In this document: piece by piece, positions 1 through 6,063 of the stretch
Layout of the letters: each line of letters starts with the position of its first letter
How positions within the stretch are numbered: the stretch's first letter is position 1
NCBI GenBank assembly: GCA_002469915.1
Contig: DKOG01000219.1
Span: forward strand, 1 to 9,699
Origin: Bacteroidetes bacterium UBA7368
Lineage (GTDB): Bacteria > Bacteroidota > Rhodothermia > Rhodothermales > UBA10348
Reading direction: 5' to 3'
Length of the DNA: 9,699 nt
Notes under the pieces: generated by a model
What the model saw: the letters and a program-made list of their open reading frames with translations, nothing else
Told to the model about the DNA's origin: nothing
Databases searched by the model: none
Program-made: the position numbers and the translations under genes

Positions 1-500
1 CTGGGAAGGCTTTTGTCCTCGGTCTCCTTTACCTCGTCCCAGCCGTAGTGCTCCTCATCGGGATCATCCTTTTTGCAGCCATTTTAGGCGGTCTATTTAC
101 GGGCGAAGTGGGCTCCTTCTGGGTACAATTTGTCTTTACTCCGCTAGTCCTATTCCTGGGATTCGCATTCATAGACATGATGCATGATTTCGGGCGAATG
201 GAGCTGGTACTCGGCCGAAAAGGAATTATGGATAGCTGGTTTGCGGGGATGAAATGGCCCTTACAGTCCGGTGCAGCAAATTCCGTCTATATCTCTTGGA
301 TGATGATAGGCTTGGTGGTCCTTCTATTTACGTTTGGAATCGACTTCGGAATGGGTGGCATTTTCTTAGCCTTCGTCATGCAGCAGCTGTTCCTATTTGC
401 GCGCGCCATGGTAACGGTGAGTTGGATAGGCAGCGAAGTGTATGTGTATGAGGCAGAAGCTCCTGTTCCTGTTTCGGAAGACGAAGACACGACTTACTAA
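1..500 (+). CDS. Unidentified multi-pass membrane protein, C-terminal part (5' end outside window)
   Basis: I do not recognise the family. The frame is open from base 3 to the TAA at 498-500, giving about 165 visible residues. The first possible start, GTG at 48, lies inside a hydrophobic helix with no ribosome binding site, and 15 hydrophobic residues (GKAFVLGLLY...) precede it in frame, so the gene almost certainly begins upstream of the window. About four transmembrane segments are visible: roughly residues 3-31, 38-60, 95-115 and 118-142 of the visible part. A charged loop (MHDFGRMELVLGRKG) lies between the second and third. The C-terminal tail is acidic and proline-containing (EAPVPVSEDEDTTY) and is probably soluble. 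The architecture suggests an inner-membrane protein; no catalytic motif is visible. The next gene lies on the opposite strand, so this is the last gene of its transcription unit, followed by a strong hairpin. Confidence 0.75.
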   Translation, partial: GKAFVLGLLYLVPAVVLLIGIILFAAILGGLFTGEVGSFWVQFVFTPLVLFLGFAFIDMMHDFGRMELVLGRKGIMDSWFAGMKWPLQSGAANSVYISWMMIGLVVLLFTFGIDFGMGGIFLAFVMQQLFLFARAMVTVSWIGSEVYVYEAEAPVPVSEDEDTTY

Positions 501-521
501 GGAAAGTAGGTGCATACAAGA

Positions 522-572
522 ACGCGGGGGGCGGAACCTTGCGATCTTTGATCGCTGTTCCGCCCCCCGCGT
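522..572 (+). terminator. Large GC-rich hairpin after the membrane-protein gene
   Basis: A perfect 16-base inverted repeat (ACGCGGGGGGCGGAAC at 522-537, its complement at 557-572) encloses a second perfect 6-bp stem (GCGATC 541-546, GATCGC 550-555) with a TTT loop. It begins 21 bases after the stop codon, the usual place for a terminator. No U-tract follows on either strand (ATTTGCTG on +), so it is not a canonical intrinsic terminator. It could act as a 3'-end stabiliser, or bidirectionally for the opposing small gene. Confidence 0.55.
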
Positions 573-695
573 ATTTGCTGAAGAGCTGTGGTCCCCGCCC
601 CACCCACCAAGAAAAAACAGGGGCCACAAAAGCTGGAGGAGGTAGCTAATTACATCTTCAGTATCAAGCTTATGTTCTTAGACCATTCTGGACTC

Positions 696-723
696 TAGAG
701 CGCATATTGGCATTAGCGCTCTA
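696..723 (-). terminator. Small hairpin just downstream of the 64-aa gene
   Basis: TAGAGCGC (696-703) and GCGCTCTA (716-723) form a perfect 8-bp stem with a 12-base loop. It lies 6 bases beyond the stop of the leftward 64-residue gene. No T-run follows on the - strand, so termination is only a guess from position. Confidence 0.3.
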
Positions 724-729
724 CACCAT

Positions 730-924
730 CTAGGCCACGTGACGTGGCGTATAGAGTTCGGTCAAGAATCGGGTATATGCCTTGCGCTCTACCGACGATA
801 TCCCTTGTTGATCGATCGTTTTCATGATCTTCCCCCAAGTTTTCTCATCAATCTGACCTTGCAAGTAGCGGGCCAGGAGCATTGAAAATGATTTCGTAGG
901 TACGTTATTTAGAGCAATTTGCAT
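730..924 (-). CDS. Orphan small protein, 64 aa, function unknown
   Basis: I do not recognise this protein. The ORF could extend to an ATG at 975 (81 aa), but the added N-terminus (HRTHQHTTTDSGG) is low-complexity and has no ribosome binding site. The internal ATG at 922-924 has GGGAGG (935-940) ten bases upstream, so I chose it. The 64-residue product starts MQIALNNVPTKSF and ends TELYTPRHVA. It has no signal peptide, membrane segment or cysteine. It looks soluble, mixed-charge and mostly helical; segments such as LLARYLQGQIDEKTW and SSVERKAYTRFLTEL resemble the short helical repeats of small regulatory or adaptor proteins, but that is only an impression. It stands alone: terminator-like structures separate it from the upstream rpoN operon, and the neighbour on the other side is convergent. 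The clear Shine-Dalgarno, rare in this window, and natural composition favour a real gene. Confidence 0.55.
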   Translation of the reverse strand: MQIALNNVPTKSFSMLLARYLQGQIDEKTWGKIMKTIDQQGISSVERKAYTRFLTELYTPRHVA

Positions 925-934
925 GTCGGCATAT

Positions 935-940
935 CCTCCC
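935..940 (-). promoter_or_regulatory. Ribosome binding site deciding the start of the 64-aa gene
   Basis: On the - strand GGGAGG ends ten bases before the ATG at 924-922. It lies inside the longer 81-aa reading, so it argues for the shorter protein. Most other genes here lack so clear a Shine-Dalgarno. Confidence 0.5.
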
Positions 941-1122
941 GAGTCTGTTGTCGTGTGTTGGTGTGTCCTATGCACGAATTCGAATGAACTACCCGGAATA
1001 GTGCGAAGACCGTGCCGGATTTCCCTAATGACTCAAAAAGTGCCCTATTCATAACCCGCCGCTGTGTAAACAGCTGAATGAATTTCGTTCTTCAATCCTT
1101 CGTTTAAGCGATTACAGTACCT

Positions 1123-1169
1123 AAAAAACGCTCAATAAGGCTGATTACGGTCCAATCGCCCTTAGCGTT
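1123..1169 (-). terminator. Intrinsic terminator candidate (second of two) after the rpoN operon
   Basis: Read on the - strand, AACGCT (1169-1164) pairs with AGCGTT (1132-1127) and AAGG with CCTT, with a 4-base bulge. Inside, GATT pairs with AATC around a 7-base loop. The outer stem runs into a stretch of six T (A1123-A1128 on +). It lies about 110 bases past the stop of the desulfurase-like gene and before the 64-aa gene, so it would insulate the two units. Confidence 0.5.
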
Positions 1170-1209
1170 GATATTTTGATCGAGGTGTTAGACACCGAAA
1201 AAGGGGCGG

Positions 1210-1267
1210 AAAAATTGTCCAAAAGGTGTTCACTTTTTCCTTCAGTGTGACCGAGAACGAGGACAAT
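1210..1267 (-). terminator. Nested-stem intrinsic terminator candidate (first of two) after the rpoN operon
   Basis: On the - strand an outer stem ATTGTCC/GGACAAT (1267-1261 with 1220-1214) encloses an inner imperfect hairpin (GGT..CACT with AGTG..ACC, 1252-1244 with 1234-1225). The outer stem ends directly in five T (1214-1210 complement). It begins 13 bases after the stop of the desulfurase-like gene. The nested shape is less usual than a simple stem-loop, but position and T-run fit termination. Confidence 0.45.
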
Positions 1268-1279
1268 GCAGTCGACAAG

Positions 1280-2761
1280 CTACGATACGAGTGCTTCACT
1301 CATATTGAACCATATCTTGACATCTGTAGCAGGACGGCTATCTAGAATACAGGTGTACTCGTTTGTTTGCGAGTCGTATTCATAGTCTAAAGACCACTCG
1401 GCAGCATGTTCTACGACTTGCTCAATAGCCGTCAGGATGTAGTCCAATTCAGCATCCGTCATAGTTGGATGCAAGGATAGGCGTACCCAACCTGGTTTGT
1501 TAGACAGAATCCCAGCATCAATCTGGTCCGTGATCGATTTCGACTGCACGGGATCTACGTGCAGCAAAAAGTGACCGTAGGTGCCCGCGCAAGAACAGCC
1601 GCCACGCGTTTGAACTCCATATCGATCGTTGAGCAGTTTCACGATCAGGTTAAAGTGCACGTCTTCTACGTAAAAAGAAATCACGCCCAAGCGATCCTCA
1701 TGCTTGTCAGCCAAAATATTGACATGAGGAATAGCCCGCATCCGAGGGAAAGCTATAGCCAGCAATTCCCGCTCTCGATCTATGATGTTTTGGGTACCCA
1801 TTTCTTCCTTCAGCTTAATACATAGCGCTGCGCGAATGGTCTGCAGAAAAGCAGGCGTTCCCCCATCTTCACGGTCTTCTAAGTTGGCAACGAATTGGTG
1901 TTTACCCCAAGGGTTAGTCCAATCTACCGTTCCTCCACCTGGGTGATCAGGAACACGATTCTGGTCTAACTTCGAGTTGAAGACCATAATTCCTGACGAC
2001 CCCGGGCCTCCCAAAAATTTGTGTGGAGAGAAAAATACCGCATCTAAGCACTCTAAAGGGTCTCCCGGATGCATATCGATATCTTCGTAGGGAGCCGAAG
2101 CGGCAAAATCTACAAAGCACCATCCACCGTGCTGATGCATAACACGAGAAAGCTCATAGAAAGGCGCATGCAGTCCAGTGACGTTAGAGCAAGCTGAAAA
2201 TGAACCAATCAGTGGCCGCCCAGCATACTTTACGACTTCCTGTTCCAGATGCTGAACCACACACCTACCGAAATTATCGGGTTCTAGTACCACCAGATCA
2301 ACTTCAGCTTCTAGCCAAGACGTCTGGTTAGAGTGATGCTCCATATGCGTGACGAAGACCACAGGACGCTCGGACTCAGGGATAGATACGTAAGGCTGAA
2401 TTTTTTCTGGGACCCGAACGCCAATAATACGCTGTAGTTTATTGATCACACCCGTCATGCCAGAGCCGGCCGAGATGATCATATCATTCTCATTCGCATT
2501 GACATGCTTCTTGATGATATGTCGCGCCTCATGATACGCGTGTGTCATCGAGGTCCCCGTAACACTTGTCTCGGTATGGGTATTGGCCACCCATGGACCC
2601 ATAACCTCACTCAGACGCTTTTCGATTGGACTATAGAGCCGACCGCTAGCAATCCAGTCTGCATAGATAATGGGAAGCTCCCCGTAAGGCGAATGAAACG
2701 TCTGATCTATACCGACGATGTTTCTTCGAAAGGGGGAAAAATAAGCTTCGAGTGCAGACAT
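1280..2761 (-). CDS. Class-V aminotransferase-fold PLP enzyme, cysteine desulfurase/selenocysteine lyase-like, 493 aa
   Basis: A cytoplasmic PLP enzyme of fold type I. Family hallmarks are in the right order: THMEHHSN (138-145) for cofactor-ring stacking; VDFA with Asp218 that would contact the pyridine nitrogen; SPHKFLGGPGSSG with Lys248 as the Schiff-base lysine; and RGGCSCAG (386-393), where Cys391 aligns with the SufS/CsdA active-site cysteine loop (R-x-G-H-H-C-A). Cys389 is an extra cysteine two residues earlier. At 493 residues it is longer than typical SufS/IscS (about 400); the additions include a loop near 115-135 and a C-terminal extension of about 50 residues. The likely reaction is sulfur (or selenium) removal from a cysteine-like substrate, but family members include other lyases, so the substrate is not settled. 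It is the third gene of the DUF3109-rpoN operon, 12 nt after the rpoN stop, with no strong Shine-Dalgarno. No SufBCD or IscU scaffold is nearby. Confidence 0.88.
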   Translation of the reverse strand: MSALEAYFSPFRRNIVGIDQTFHSPYGELPIIYADWIASGRLYSPIEKRLSEVMGPWVANTHTETSVTGTSMTHAYHEARHIIKKHVNANENDMIISAGSGMTGVINKLQRIIGVRVPEKIQPYVSIPESERPVVFVTHMEHHSNQTSWLEAEVDLVVLEPDNFGRCVVQHLEQEVVKYAGRPLIGSFSACSNVTGLHAPFYELSRVMHQHGGWCFVDFAASAPYEDIDMHPGDPLECLDAVFFSPHKFLGGPGSSGIMVFNSKLDQNRVPDHPGGGTVDWTNPWGKHQFVANLEDREDGGTPAFLQTIRAALCIKLKEEMGTQNIIDRERELLAIAFPRMRAIPHVNILADKHEDRLGVISFYVEDVHFNLIVKLLNDRYGVQTRGGCSCAGTYGHFLLHVDPVQSKSITDQIDAGILSNKPGWVRLSLHPTMTDAELDYILTAIEQVVEHAAEWSLDYEYDSQTNEYTCILDSRPATDVKIWFNMSEALVS

Positions 2762-2773
2762 GGCTCTTTGTTA

Positions 2774-4246
2774 TCAGGACAATACGATCTCTTTTCTTAA
2801 TCGAGCGACCGGTATACCAAGCTGCTCGCGGTACTTAGTCACCGTTCGACGAGCAATCTGAAACCCTTTTTCCTCCAACATAGTTGCGATGCGCTGGTCA
2901 GAAAGGGGTTTCTTCTTGTCATCTTCAGTAATGATCGTGTCAATAATGGATTTAACTTCCTTGTTAGATACGTCTTCTCCTGAATCAGTGGATAACCCTT
3001 CTGAAAAGAAGTGCTTAAGCTCGTACACGCCAAAATCAGTTTGAACATACTTCCCATTAACCACTCGGGATATAGTTGAGATGTCCATTTTGATGATTTC
3101 AGCAATGTCTTTTAAAATCATCGGTCTCAGATTTCCTTCTCCCTGACGGAAAAAATCTGCCTGTTGCCCTACAATTGCCTGCATGACACCCAACATAGTC
3201 TGACGTCGCTGGTTGATGGAATTGATGAACCAGCGGGCAGATTCAAACTTCGATTTCAGGAAATTACGGGTGTCTGCATCGTACGATTGTTTTCCTTTCT
3301 TTTTGTCCGACACCACCTTTTCTAGCATCTGGTGATACTGCTTAGACACACGCAGTTCTGGTGCATTTGCCGAATTAAGAGAGATAATGAACTCATCATC
3401 TTCAAACCGAACCGTAAAATCAGGCGTGATATAGTTTTCTGAGGCGGCAAAATCTCCTTCTCCAGGCTTTGGATTCAGCCGCTGAATCAGCTCGTATGCT
3501 TCTTTCAGCTCAAATCCTTCTACCCCAAGCCGACGCATAATCTGGTCGTAATGCTTCATCGTAAACGCCTTGTAGGCGTACGTCAGCATCTCAATAGCCA
3601 CATCCCTACCTGGAAGTTCTTGTGGAAGCATGTTCAATTGCACGATCAAACATTCTTTCAGGTCTCTGGACGCTACACCAACCGGCTCCAAACGCTGGAC
3701 ACGAAAAAGCACCTCTTCGACGTCTTCTTCGGTCAATAAAACGCCTTGATTAAAGGCTACATCATCAACAATAGATTCTAAAGGTCGTCTGAGGTATCCA
3801 TCCTCATCGATAGATCCAATGATCTGGTCAGCGATGAGCCCATCTTCTTCACTTAGGTTTAAAAACGAAAGCTGATCTCGAAGATGTTCGGTCATACTAT
3901 TTACCGCAACCATGGGTGAATCGCGCCGATCCTCGTCATCACCTTGATCCACACAGGCTTTGTAACCGTATAGATCATCGCCCTGGTCCATCAACTCTTC
4001 CCACTCGAACTCGTCTTCAGAGGTATCCTCCTCCTGCTGTACGTCATCAAAATCTTCTGATTCTGTCTGCTCGTCCAGTGCCTCCGTTTCGAGATCTTCA
4101 CCTTCTTCCAAAAGCGGATTGATCTCCATCTCGGCCTTGATACGTTGCTCAAGGGCCAGCGTCGGAAGCTGAAGTAGCTTTATGTACTGTATTTGCTGCG
4201 GTGAAAGCCGCTGCGTTTGGGACAGTCTCTGGTGTAAATTTAGCAT
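2774..4246 (-). CDS. rpoN: RNA polymerase sigma-54 factor
   Basis: Sigma-54 directs RNA polymerase to -24/-12 promoters and needs an AAA+ enhancer-binding activator to melt DNA. All regions are visible: the Gln/Leu-rich region I that contacts activators (about 8-48, SQTQRLSPQQIQYIKLLQLP); a very acidic region II linker (about 49-108); the core-binding domain (about 115-310, with RLEPVGVASRDLKECL); the helix-turn-helix (about 378-400, LKDIAEIIKMDISTISRVV); and the C-terminal RpoN box at 465-474. The box reads ARRTVTKYRE, against the near-universal ARRTVAKYRE: Thr470 (codon ACT) replaces Ala (GCN). Length 490 is normal. The ATG at 4246 begins the canonical MLNLHQRLSQ-type N-terminus. It starts 9 nt after the DUF3109 stop and ends 12 nt before the desulfurase-like gene, so the three are probably co-transcribed. 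No enhancer-binding protein, HPr-like or RpoN-modulation gene is in view. Confidence 0.96.
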   Translation of the reverse strand: MLNLHQRLSQTQRLSPQQIQYIKLLQLPTLALEQRIKAEMEINPLLEEGEDLETEALDEQTESEDFDDVQQEEDTSEDEFEWEELMDQGDDLYGYKACVDQGDDEDRRDSPMVAVNSMTEHLRDQLSFLNLSEEDGLIADQIIGSIDEDGYLRRPLESIVDDVAFNQGVLLTEEDVEEVLFRVQRLEPVGVASRDLKECLIVQLNMLPQELPGRDVAIEMLTYAYKAFTMKHYDQIMRRLGVEGFELKEAYELIQRLNPKPGEGDFAASENYITPDFTVRFEDDEFIISLNSANAPELRVSKQYHQMLEKVVSDKKKGKQSYDADTRNFLKSKFESARWFINSINQRRQTMLGVMQAIVGQQADFFRQGEGNLRPMILKDIAEIIKMDISTISRVVNGKYVQTDFGVYELKHFFSEGLSTDSGEDVSNKEVKSIIDTIITEDDKKKPLSDQRIATMLEEKGFQIARRTVTKYREQLGIPVARLRKEIVLS

Positions 4247-4255
4247 GACGTACTC

Positions 4256-4837
4256 TTAGCCCTTTTGAAGGATGGTACGTCGTTCCTTCACCATCAAAAT
4301 AAATTGGGCATACCACTCCGGTCCATATTTCCGAGAGAGGGGTTCCTCCAGATATTCTGCCAGTCCCAAACCGTCTTTTTTGCCCAACTTTCTGCCTGGA
4401 CTACAGATGCCGATTTGCTCGTAGTTCAGTGCTTCGAATTCGCCCAACTGCCGAACCCGAAGAGGGTATAGATGGCACGATATGGGCTTTACGAAGTCGG
4501 TTTTCCCCTCACGATGGGCTTCTTGGATGGCACATTTAGCGACAGGTCCGTCGTAGCGCACAAAAATGCATTCTGCGTCGCCGACGCAGGTTGTGGCAAA
4601 ATGGCCTCCACCCAGATCTTCCCAGGTGCCATTTTTTTCAACAACCTCAAGGGCTTCCTTTCTCAACCTGTCTCGAACAATAGGAAATACATCTTCGATC
4701 TGACTTATTTCACTTTCCAGTAGGGGCGCACCGGAGTCACCCTGCACACAGCAGGCTCCTTGGCATGCCCCAAGATCACAGCAAAAAGCCGCTTCTACGA
4801 GGTCATCTGATATAAGTACGTTGTCTACTACAAACAT
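4256..4837 (-). CDS. DUF3109-family Cys-rich protein, probable metal or Fe-S binding, 193 aa
   Basis: This matches the DUF3109 family, distantly related to the YkgJ-type zinc/iron-chelating proteins; no member's reaction is known to me. I start it at ATG 4837 (MFVVDNVLISDDL), the usual family N-terminus; the longer frame begins at TTG 4867 and adds an atypical MLRRAIEYGI. Ten cysteines are present, counted from this start: 19, 20, 25, 29, 30 (in FCCDLGACQGACC), 84, 90, 102, 121 (in PISCHLYPLRV) and 145. The density and spacing point to a bound metal or Fe-S cluster in the cytoplasm; there is no signal peptide or membrane segment. It leads the operon with rpoN (9-nt spacer) and the desulfurase-like gene, and is divergent from ruvB. 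A weak GGAGAG lies about 19 nt upstream, so translation initiation is not Shine-Dalgarno-optimal. Family call good; function open. Confidence 0.85.
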   Translation of the reverse strand: MFVVDNVLISDDLVEAAFCCDLGACQGACCVQGDSGAPLLESEISQIEDVFPIVRDRLRKEALEVVEKNGTWEDLGGGHFATTCVGDAECIFVRYDGPVAKCAIQEAHREGKTDFVKPISCHLYPLRVRQLGEFEALNYEQIGICSPGRKLGKKDGLGLAEYLEEPLSRKYGPEWYAQFILMVKERRTILQKG

Positions 4838-4970
4838 GATGCCGTATTCTATTGCTCTCCTCAGCAATAATCAACTTTTATGATGTCAAGAGGGGCGCAC
4901 ATGTATAATTATGTTGTTGAATTAACGATCTTGTCACGTAGAGTTACCTCGCCATGCAAGTCCGTCACCC
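4838..4970. promoter_or_regulatory. Divergent promoter region between the DUF3109-rpoN operon and ruvB
   Basis: 133 AT-rich bases separate the two divergent starts, so both units must be driven from here. On the + strand a perfect TATAAT at 4904-4909 could serve as the -10 for ruvB, with a leader of about 55 bases, but no good -35 lies at 15-18 bases. On the - strand a perfect TTGACA (4889-4884) could be a -35 for the operon, but no good -10 follows at normal spacing. I see no -24/-12 element, so sigma-54 autoregulation is not supported. Confidence 0.45.
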
Positions 4971-6008
4971 ATGATTGAACGGTCCGGAAATCTTTCTCAG
5001 CAAATCAATGCCCCTGAAGAGGACATTGAGAAAGCGTTGCGCCCGAAATCTCTTGATGAGTTTATCGGTCAAGAACAGATAAAAGATAACCTGAGGGTGT
5101 TTATTACGGCAGCCCAGCGACGCGGCGAATGCCTGGACCACGTCCTCTTATCGGGCCCGCCTGGTCTTGGAAAAACGACGTTGGCCTACATTATTGGGGC
5201 CGAAATGGGGTCGCAGGTCAAAACGACCTCAGGCCCGGTCTTAGACAAACCGGCCTCGATTGCTGGACTTCTGACGAATCTAGATGAAGGTGATGTACTC
5301 TTTATCGACGAAATACACCGCCTTTCGCCGGTTGTCGAAGAGTATCTGTATGCCGCGATGGAAGACTATCATATTGATATTCTCATCGATTCTGGTCCCA
5401 GTGCGCGCAGCGTAAAAATCTCGCTGCCCCCATTCACGCTTGTTGGTGCGACCACACGGAAAGGTCTCCTTACCGCTCCGCTGCGCGCGCGATTCGGAAT
5501 CGACTTCCGCTATGACTATTACTCGGCTGCTACGCTAACCAAGATTGTGCGCCGGTCAGCCGGTTTGCTCAAAGTAGATCTTACCGATGATGGCGCTACC
5601 GAAATTGCCCGACGTTCACGAGGTACCCCCCGGATTGCAAACCGGTTGCTCCGGCGCACCCGTGACTTTGCCGATGTAGAAGGCGATGGCCGAATCACCA
5701 GACCGCTCGCCGATCACGCCCTTAACGCGCTGAATGTGGACATCGAAGGGTTGGACGATATGGATACCCGTGTTCTCATGACGCTGATCGAAAAATTTGG
5801 AGGCGGCCCAACGGGTCTCACCAATCTGGCGGTTTCCGTGGGTGAGGACGCCGGTACCATCGAGGAAGTATATGAGCCCTATCTCATACAAGAAGGGTAC
5901 ATTGAGCGCACAGCAAGGGGTCGTATGGCAACGCCAGCTGCTTACAAACACTTTGGACTCAAAGCACCCGGCCGCCCTACTGACGACTTGTTCAACTCTG
6001 AAGGCTAG
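4971..6008 (+). CDS. ruvB: Holliday junction branch-migration ATPase RuvB
   Basis: RuvB forms hexameric AAA+ rings that, with RuvA, pump DNA through Holliday junctions during recombination and fork repair. At 345 aa it has normal family length and all the expected motifs: the family N-terminus with [12 protein letters not shown] (23-34), Walker A GPPGLGKT (62-69), Walker B LFIDEIHR (110-117), sensor 1 GATT (159-162), the arginine-finger region PLRARFG (170-176), sensor 2 [13 protein letters not shown] (217-229), and the C-terminal winged helix (about 265-335, with [17 protein letters not shown]). It begins with ATG at 4971 without a clear Shine-Dalgarno, as for most genes here. It is transcribed alone: divergent from the DUF3109-rpoN operon and convergent with the PLP-enzyme gene 55 bases beyond its stop. 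No ruvA, ruvC or queA is adjacent. Confidence 0.98.
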   Translation: MIERSGNLSQQINAPEEDIEKALRPKSLDEFIGQEQIKDNLRVFITAAQRRGECLDHVLLSGPPGLGKTTLAYIIGAEMGSQVKTTSGPVLDKPASIAGLLTNLDEGDVLFIDEIHRLSPVVEEYLYAAMEDYHIDILIDSGPSARSVKISLPPFTLVGATTRKGLLTAPLRARFGIDFRYDYYSAATLTKIVRRSAGLLKVDLTDDGATEIARRSRGTPRIANRLLRRTRDFADVEGDGRITRPLADHALNALNVDIEGLDDMDTRVLMTLIEKFGGGPTGLTNLAVSVGEDAGTIEEVYEPYLIQEGYIERTARGRMATPAAYKHFGLKAPGRPTDDLFNSEG

Positions 6009-6018
6009 CTCGGAGCGT

Positions 6019-6063
6019 GCAGCCGGTCACTGAACGCCCACATGTTTAATGTGCGGCCGCTGC
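6019..6063. terminator. Structured convergent spacer, possible bidirectional terminator
   Basis: The 55 bases between the convergent stops of ruvB and the PLP-enzyme gene fold on themselves. An outer stem pairs GCAGC+GG (6019-6026, one bulge) with CCGCTGC (6057-6063). An inner hairpin CACAT-gttta-ATGTG spans 6039-6053. There is no T-run on either strand, so intrinsic termination is uncertain, but a bidirectional role fits the position. Confidence 0.35.

Larger units (their letters stand above)
925..1279. other. Intergenic region without a supported gene
   Basis: About 355 bases with no convincing coding frame on either strand. The half near the desulfurase-like gene holds two terminator-like structures (1210-1267 and 1123-1169). 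The other half should hold the promoter of the 64-aa gene, but I found no confident -35/-10 pair. A small hairpin (GCTGT-gtaa-ACAGC, near 1063-1076) is also present. I see no repeat array, tRNA or recognisable gene remnant. Confidence 0.6.

Noticed and set aside
581..634. Hairpin AGCTGTGG(T)CCCC / GGGGCCAC as a second terminator
   Set aside because: The stem is bulged, the loop is over 20 bases and no T-run follows the stem, so I could not support it as a terminator.
376..645. Several short ORFs across the end of the membrane-protein gene and the large hairpin, on both strands
   Set aside because: They run through a perfect inverted repeat and overlap a real gene; no ribosome binding site or natural protein composition.
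734..748. Palindrome GCCACGT-g-ACGTGGC as an operator
   Set aside because: It lies inside the last codons of the 64-aa gene, far from any promoter, so a regulator site is not supported.
730..975. Longer 81-aa form of the small protein
   Set aside because: The extra N-terminus is low-complexity and lacks a ribosome binding site, while the internal ATG at 924 has GGGAGG correctly placed.
1108..1154. Imperfect direct repeat GATTACAGTACC / GATTACGGTCC as a regulatory iteron
   Set aside because: Only two diverged copies, and the second falls in the terminator hairpin loop; chance similarity is likely.
4838..4867. TTG start extending the DUF3109 protein by ten residues
   Set aside because: Family members begin at the MFVVDNVL-type N-terminus, and the added residues look like translated leader.
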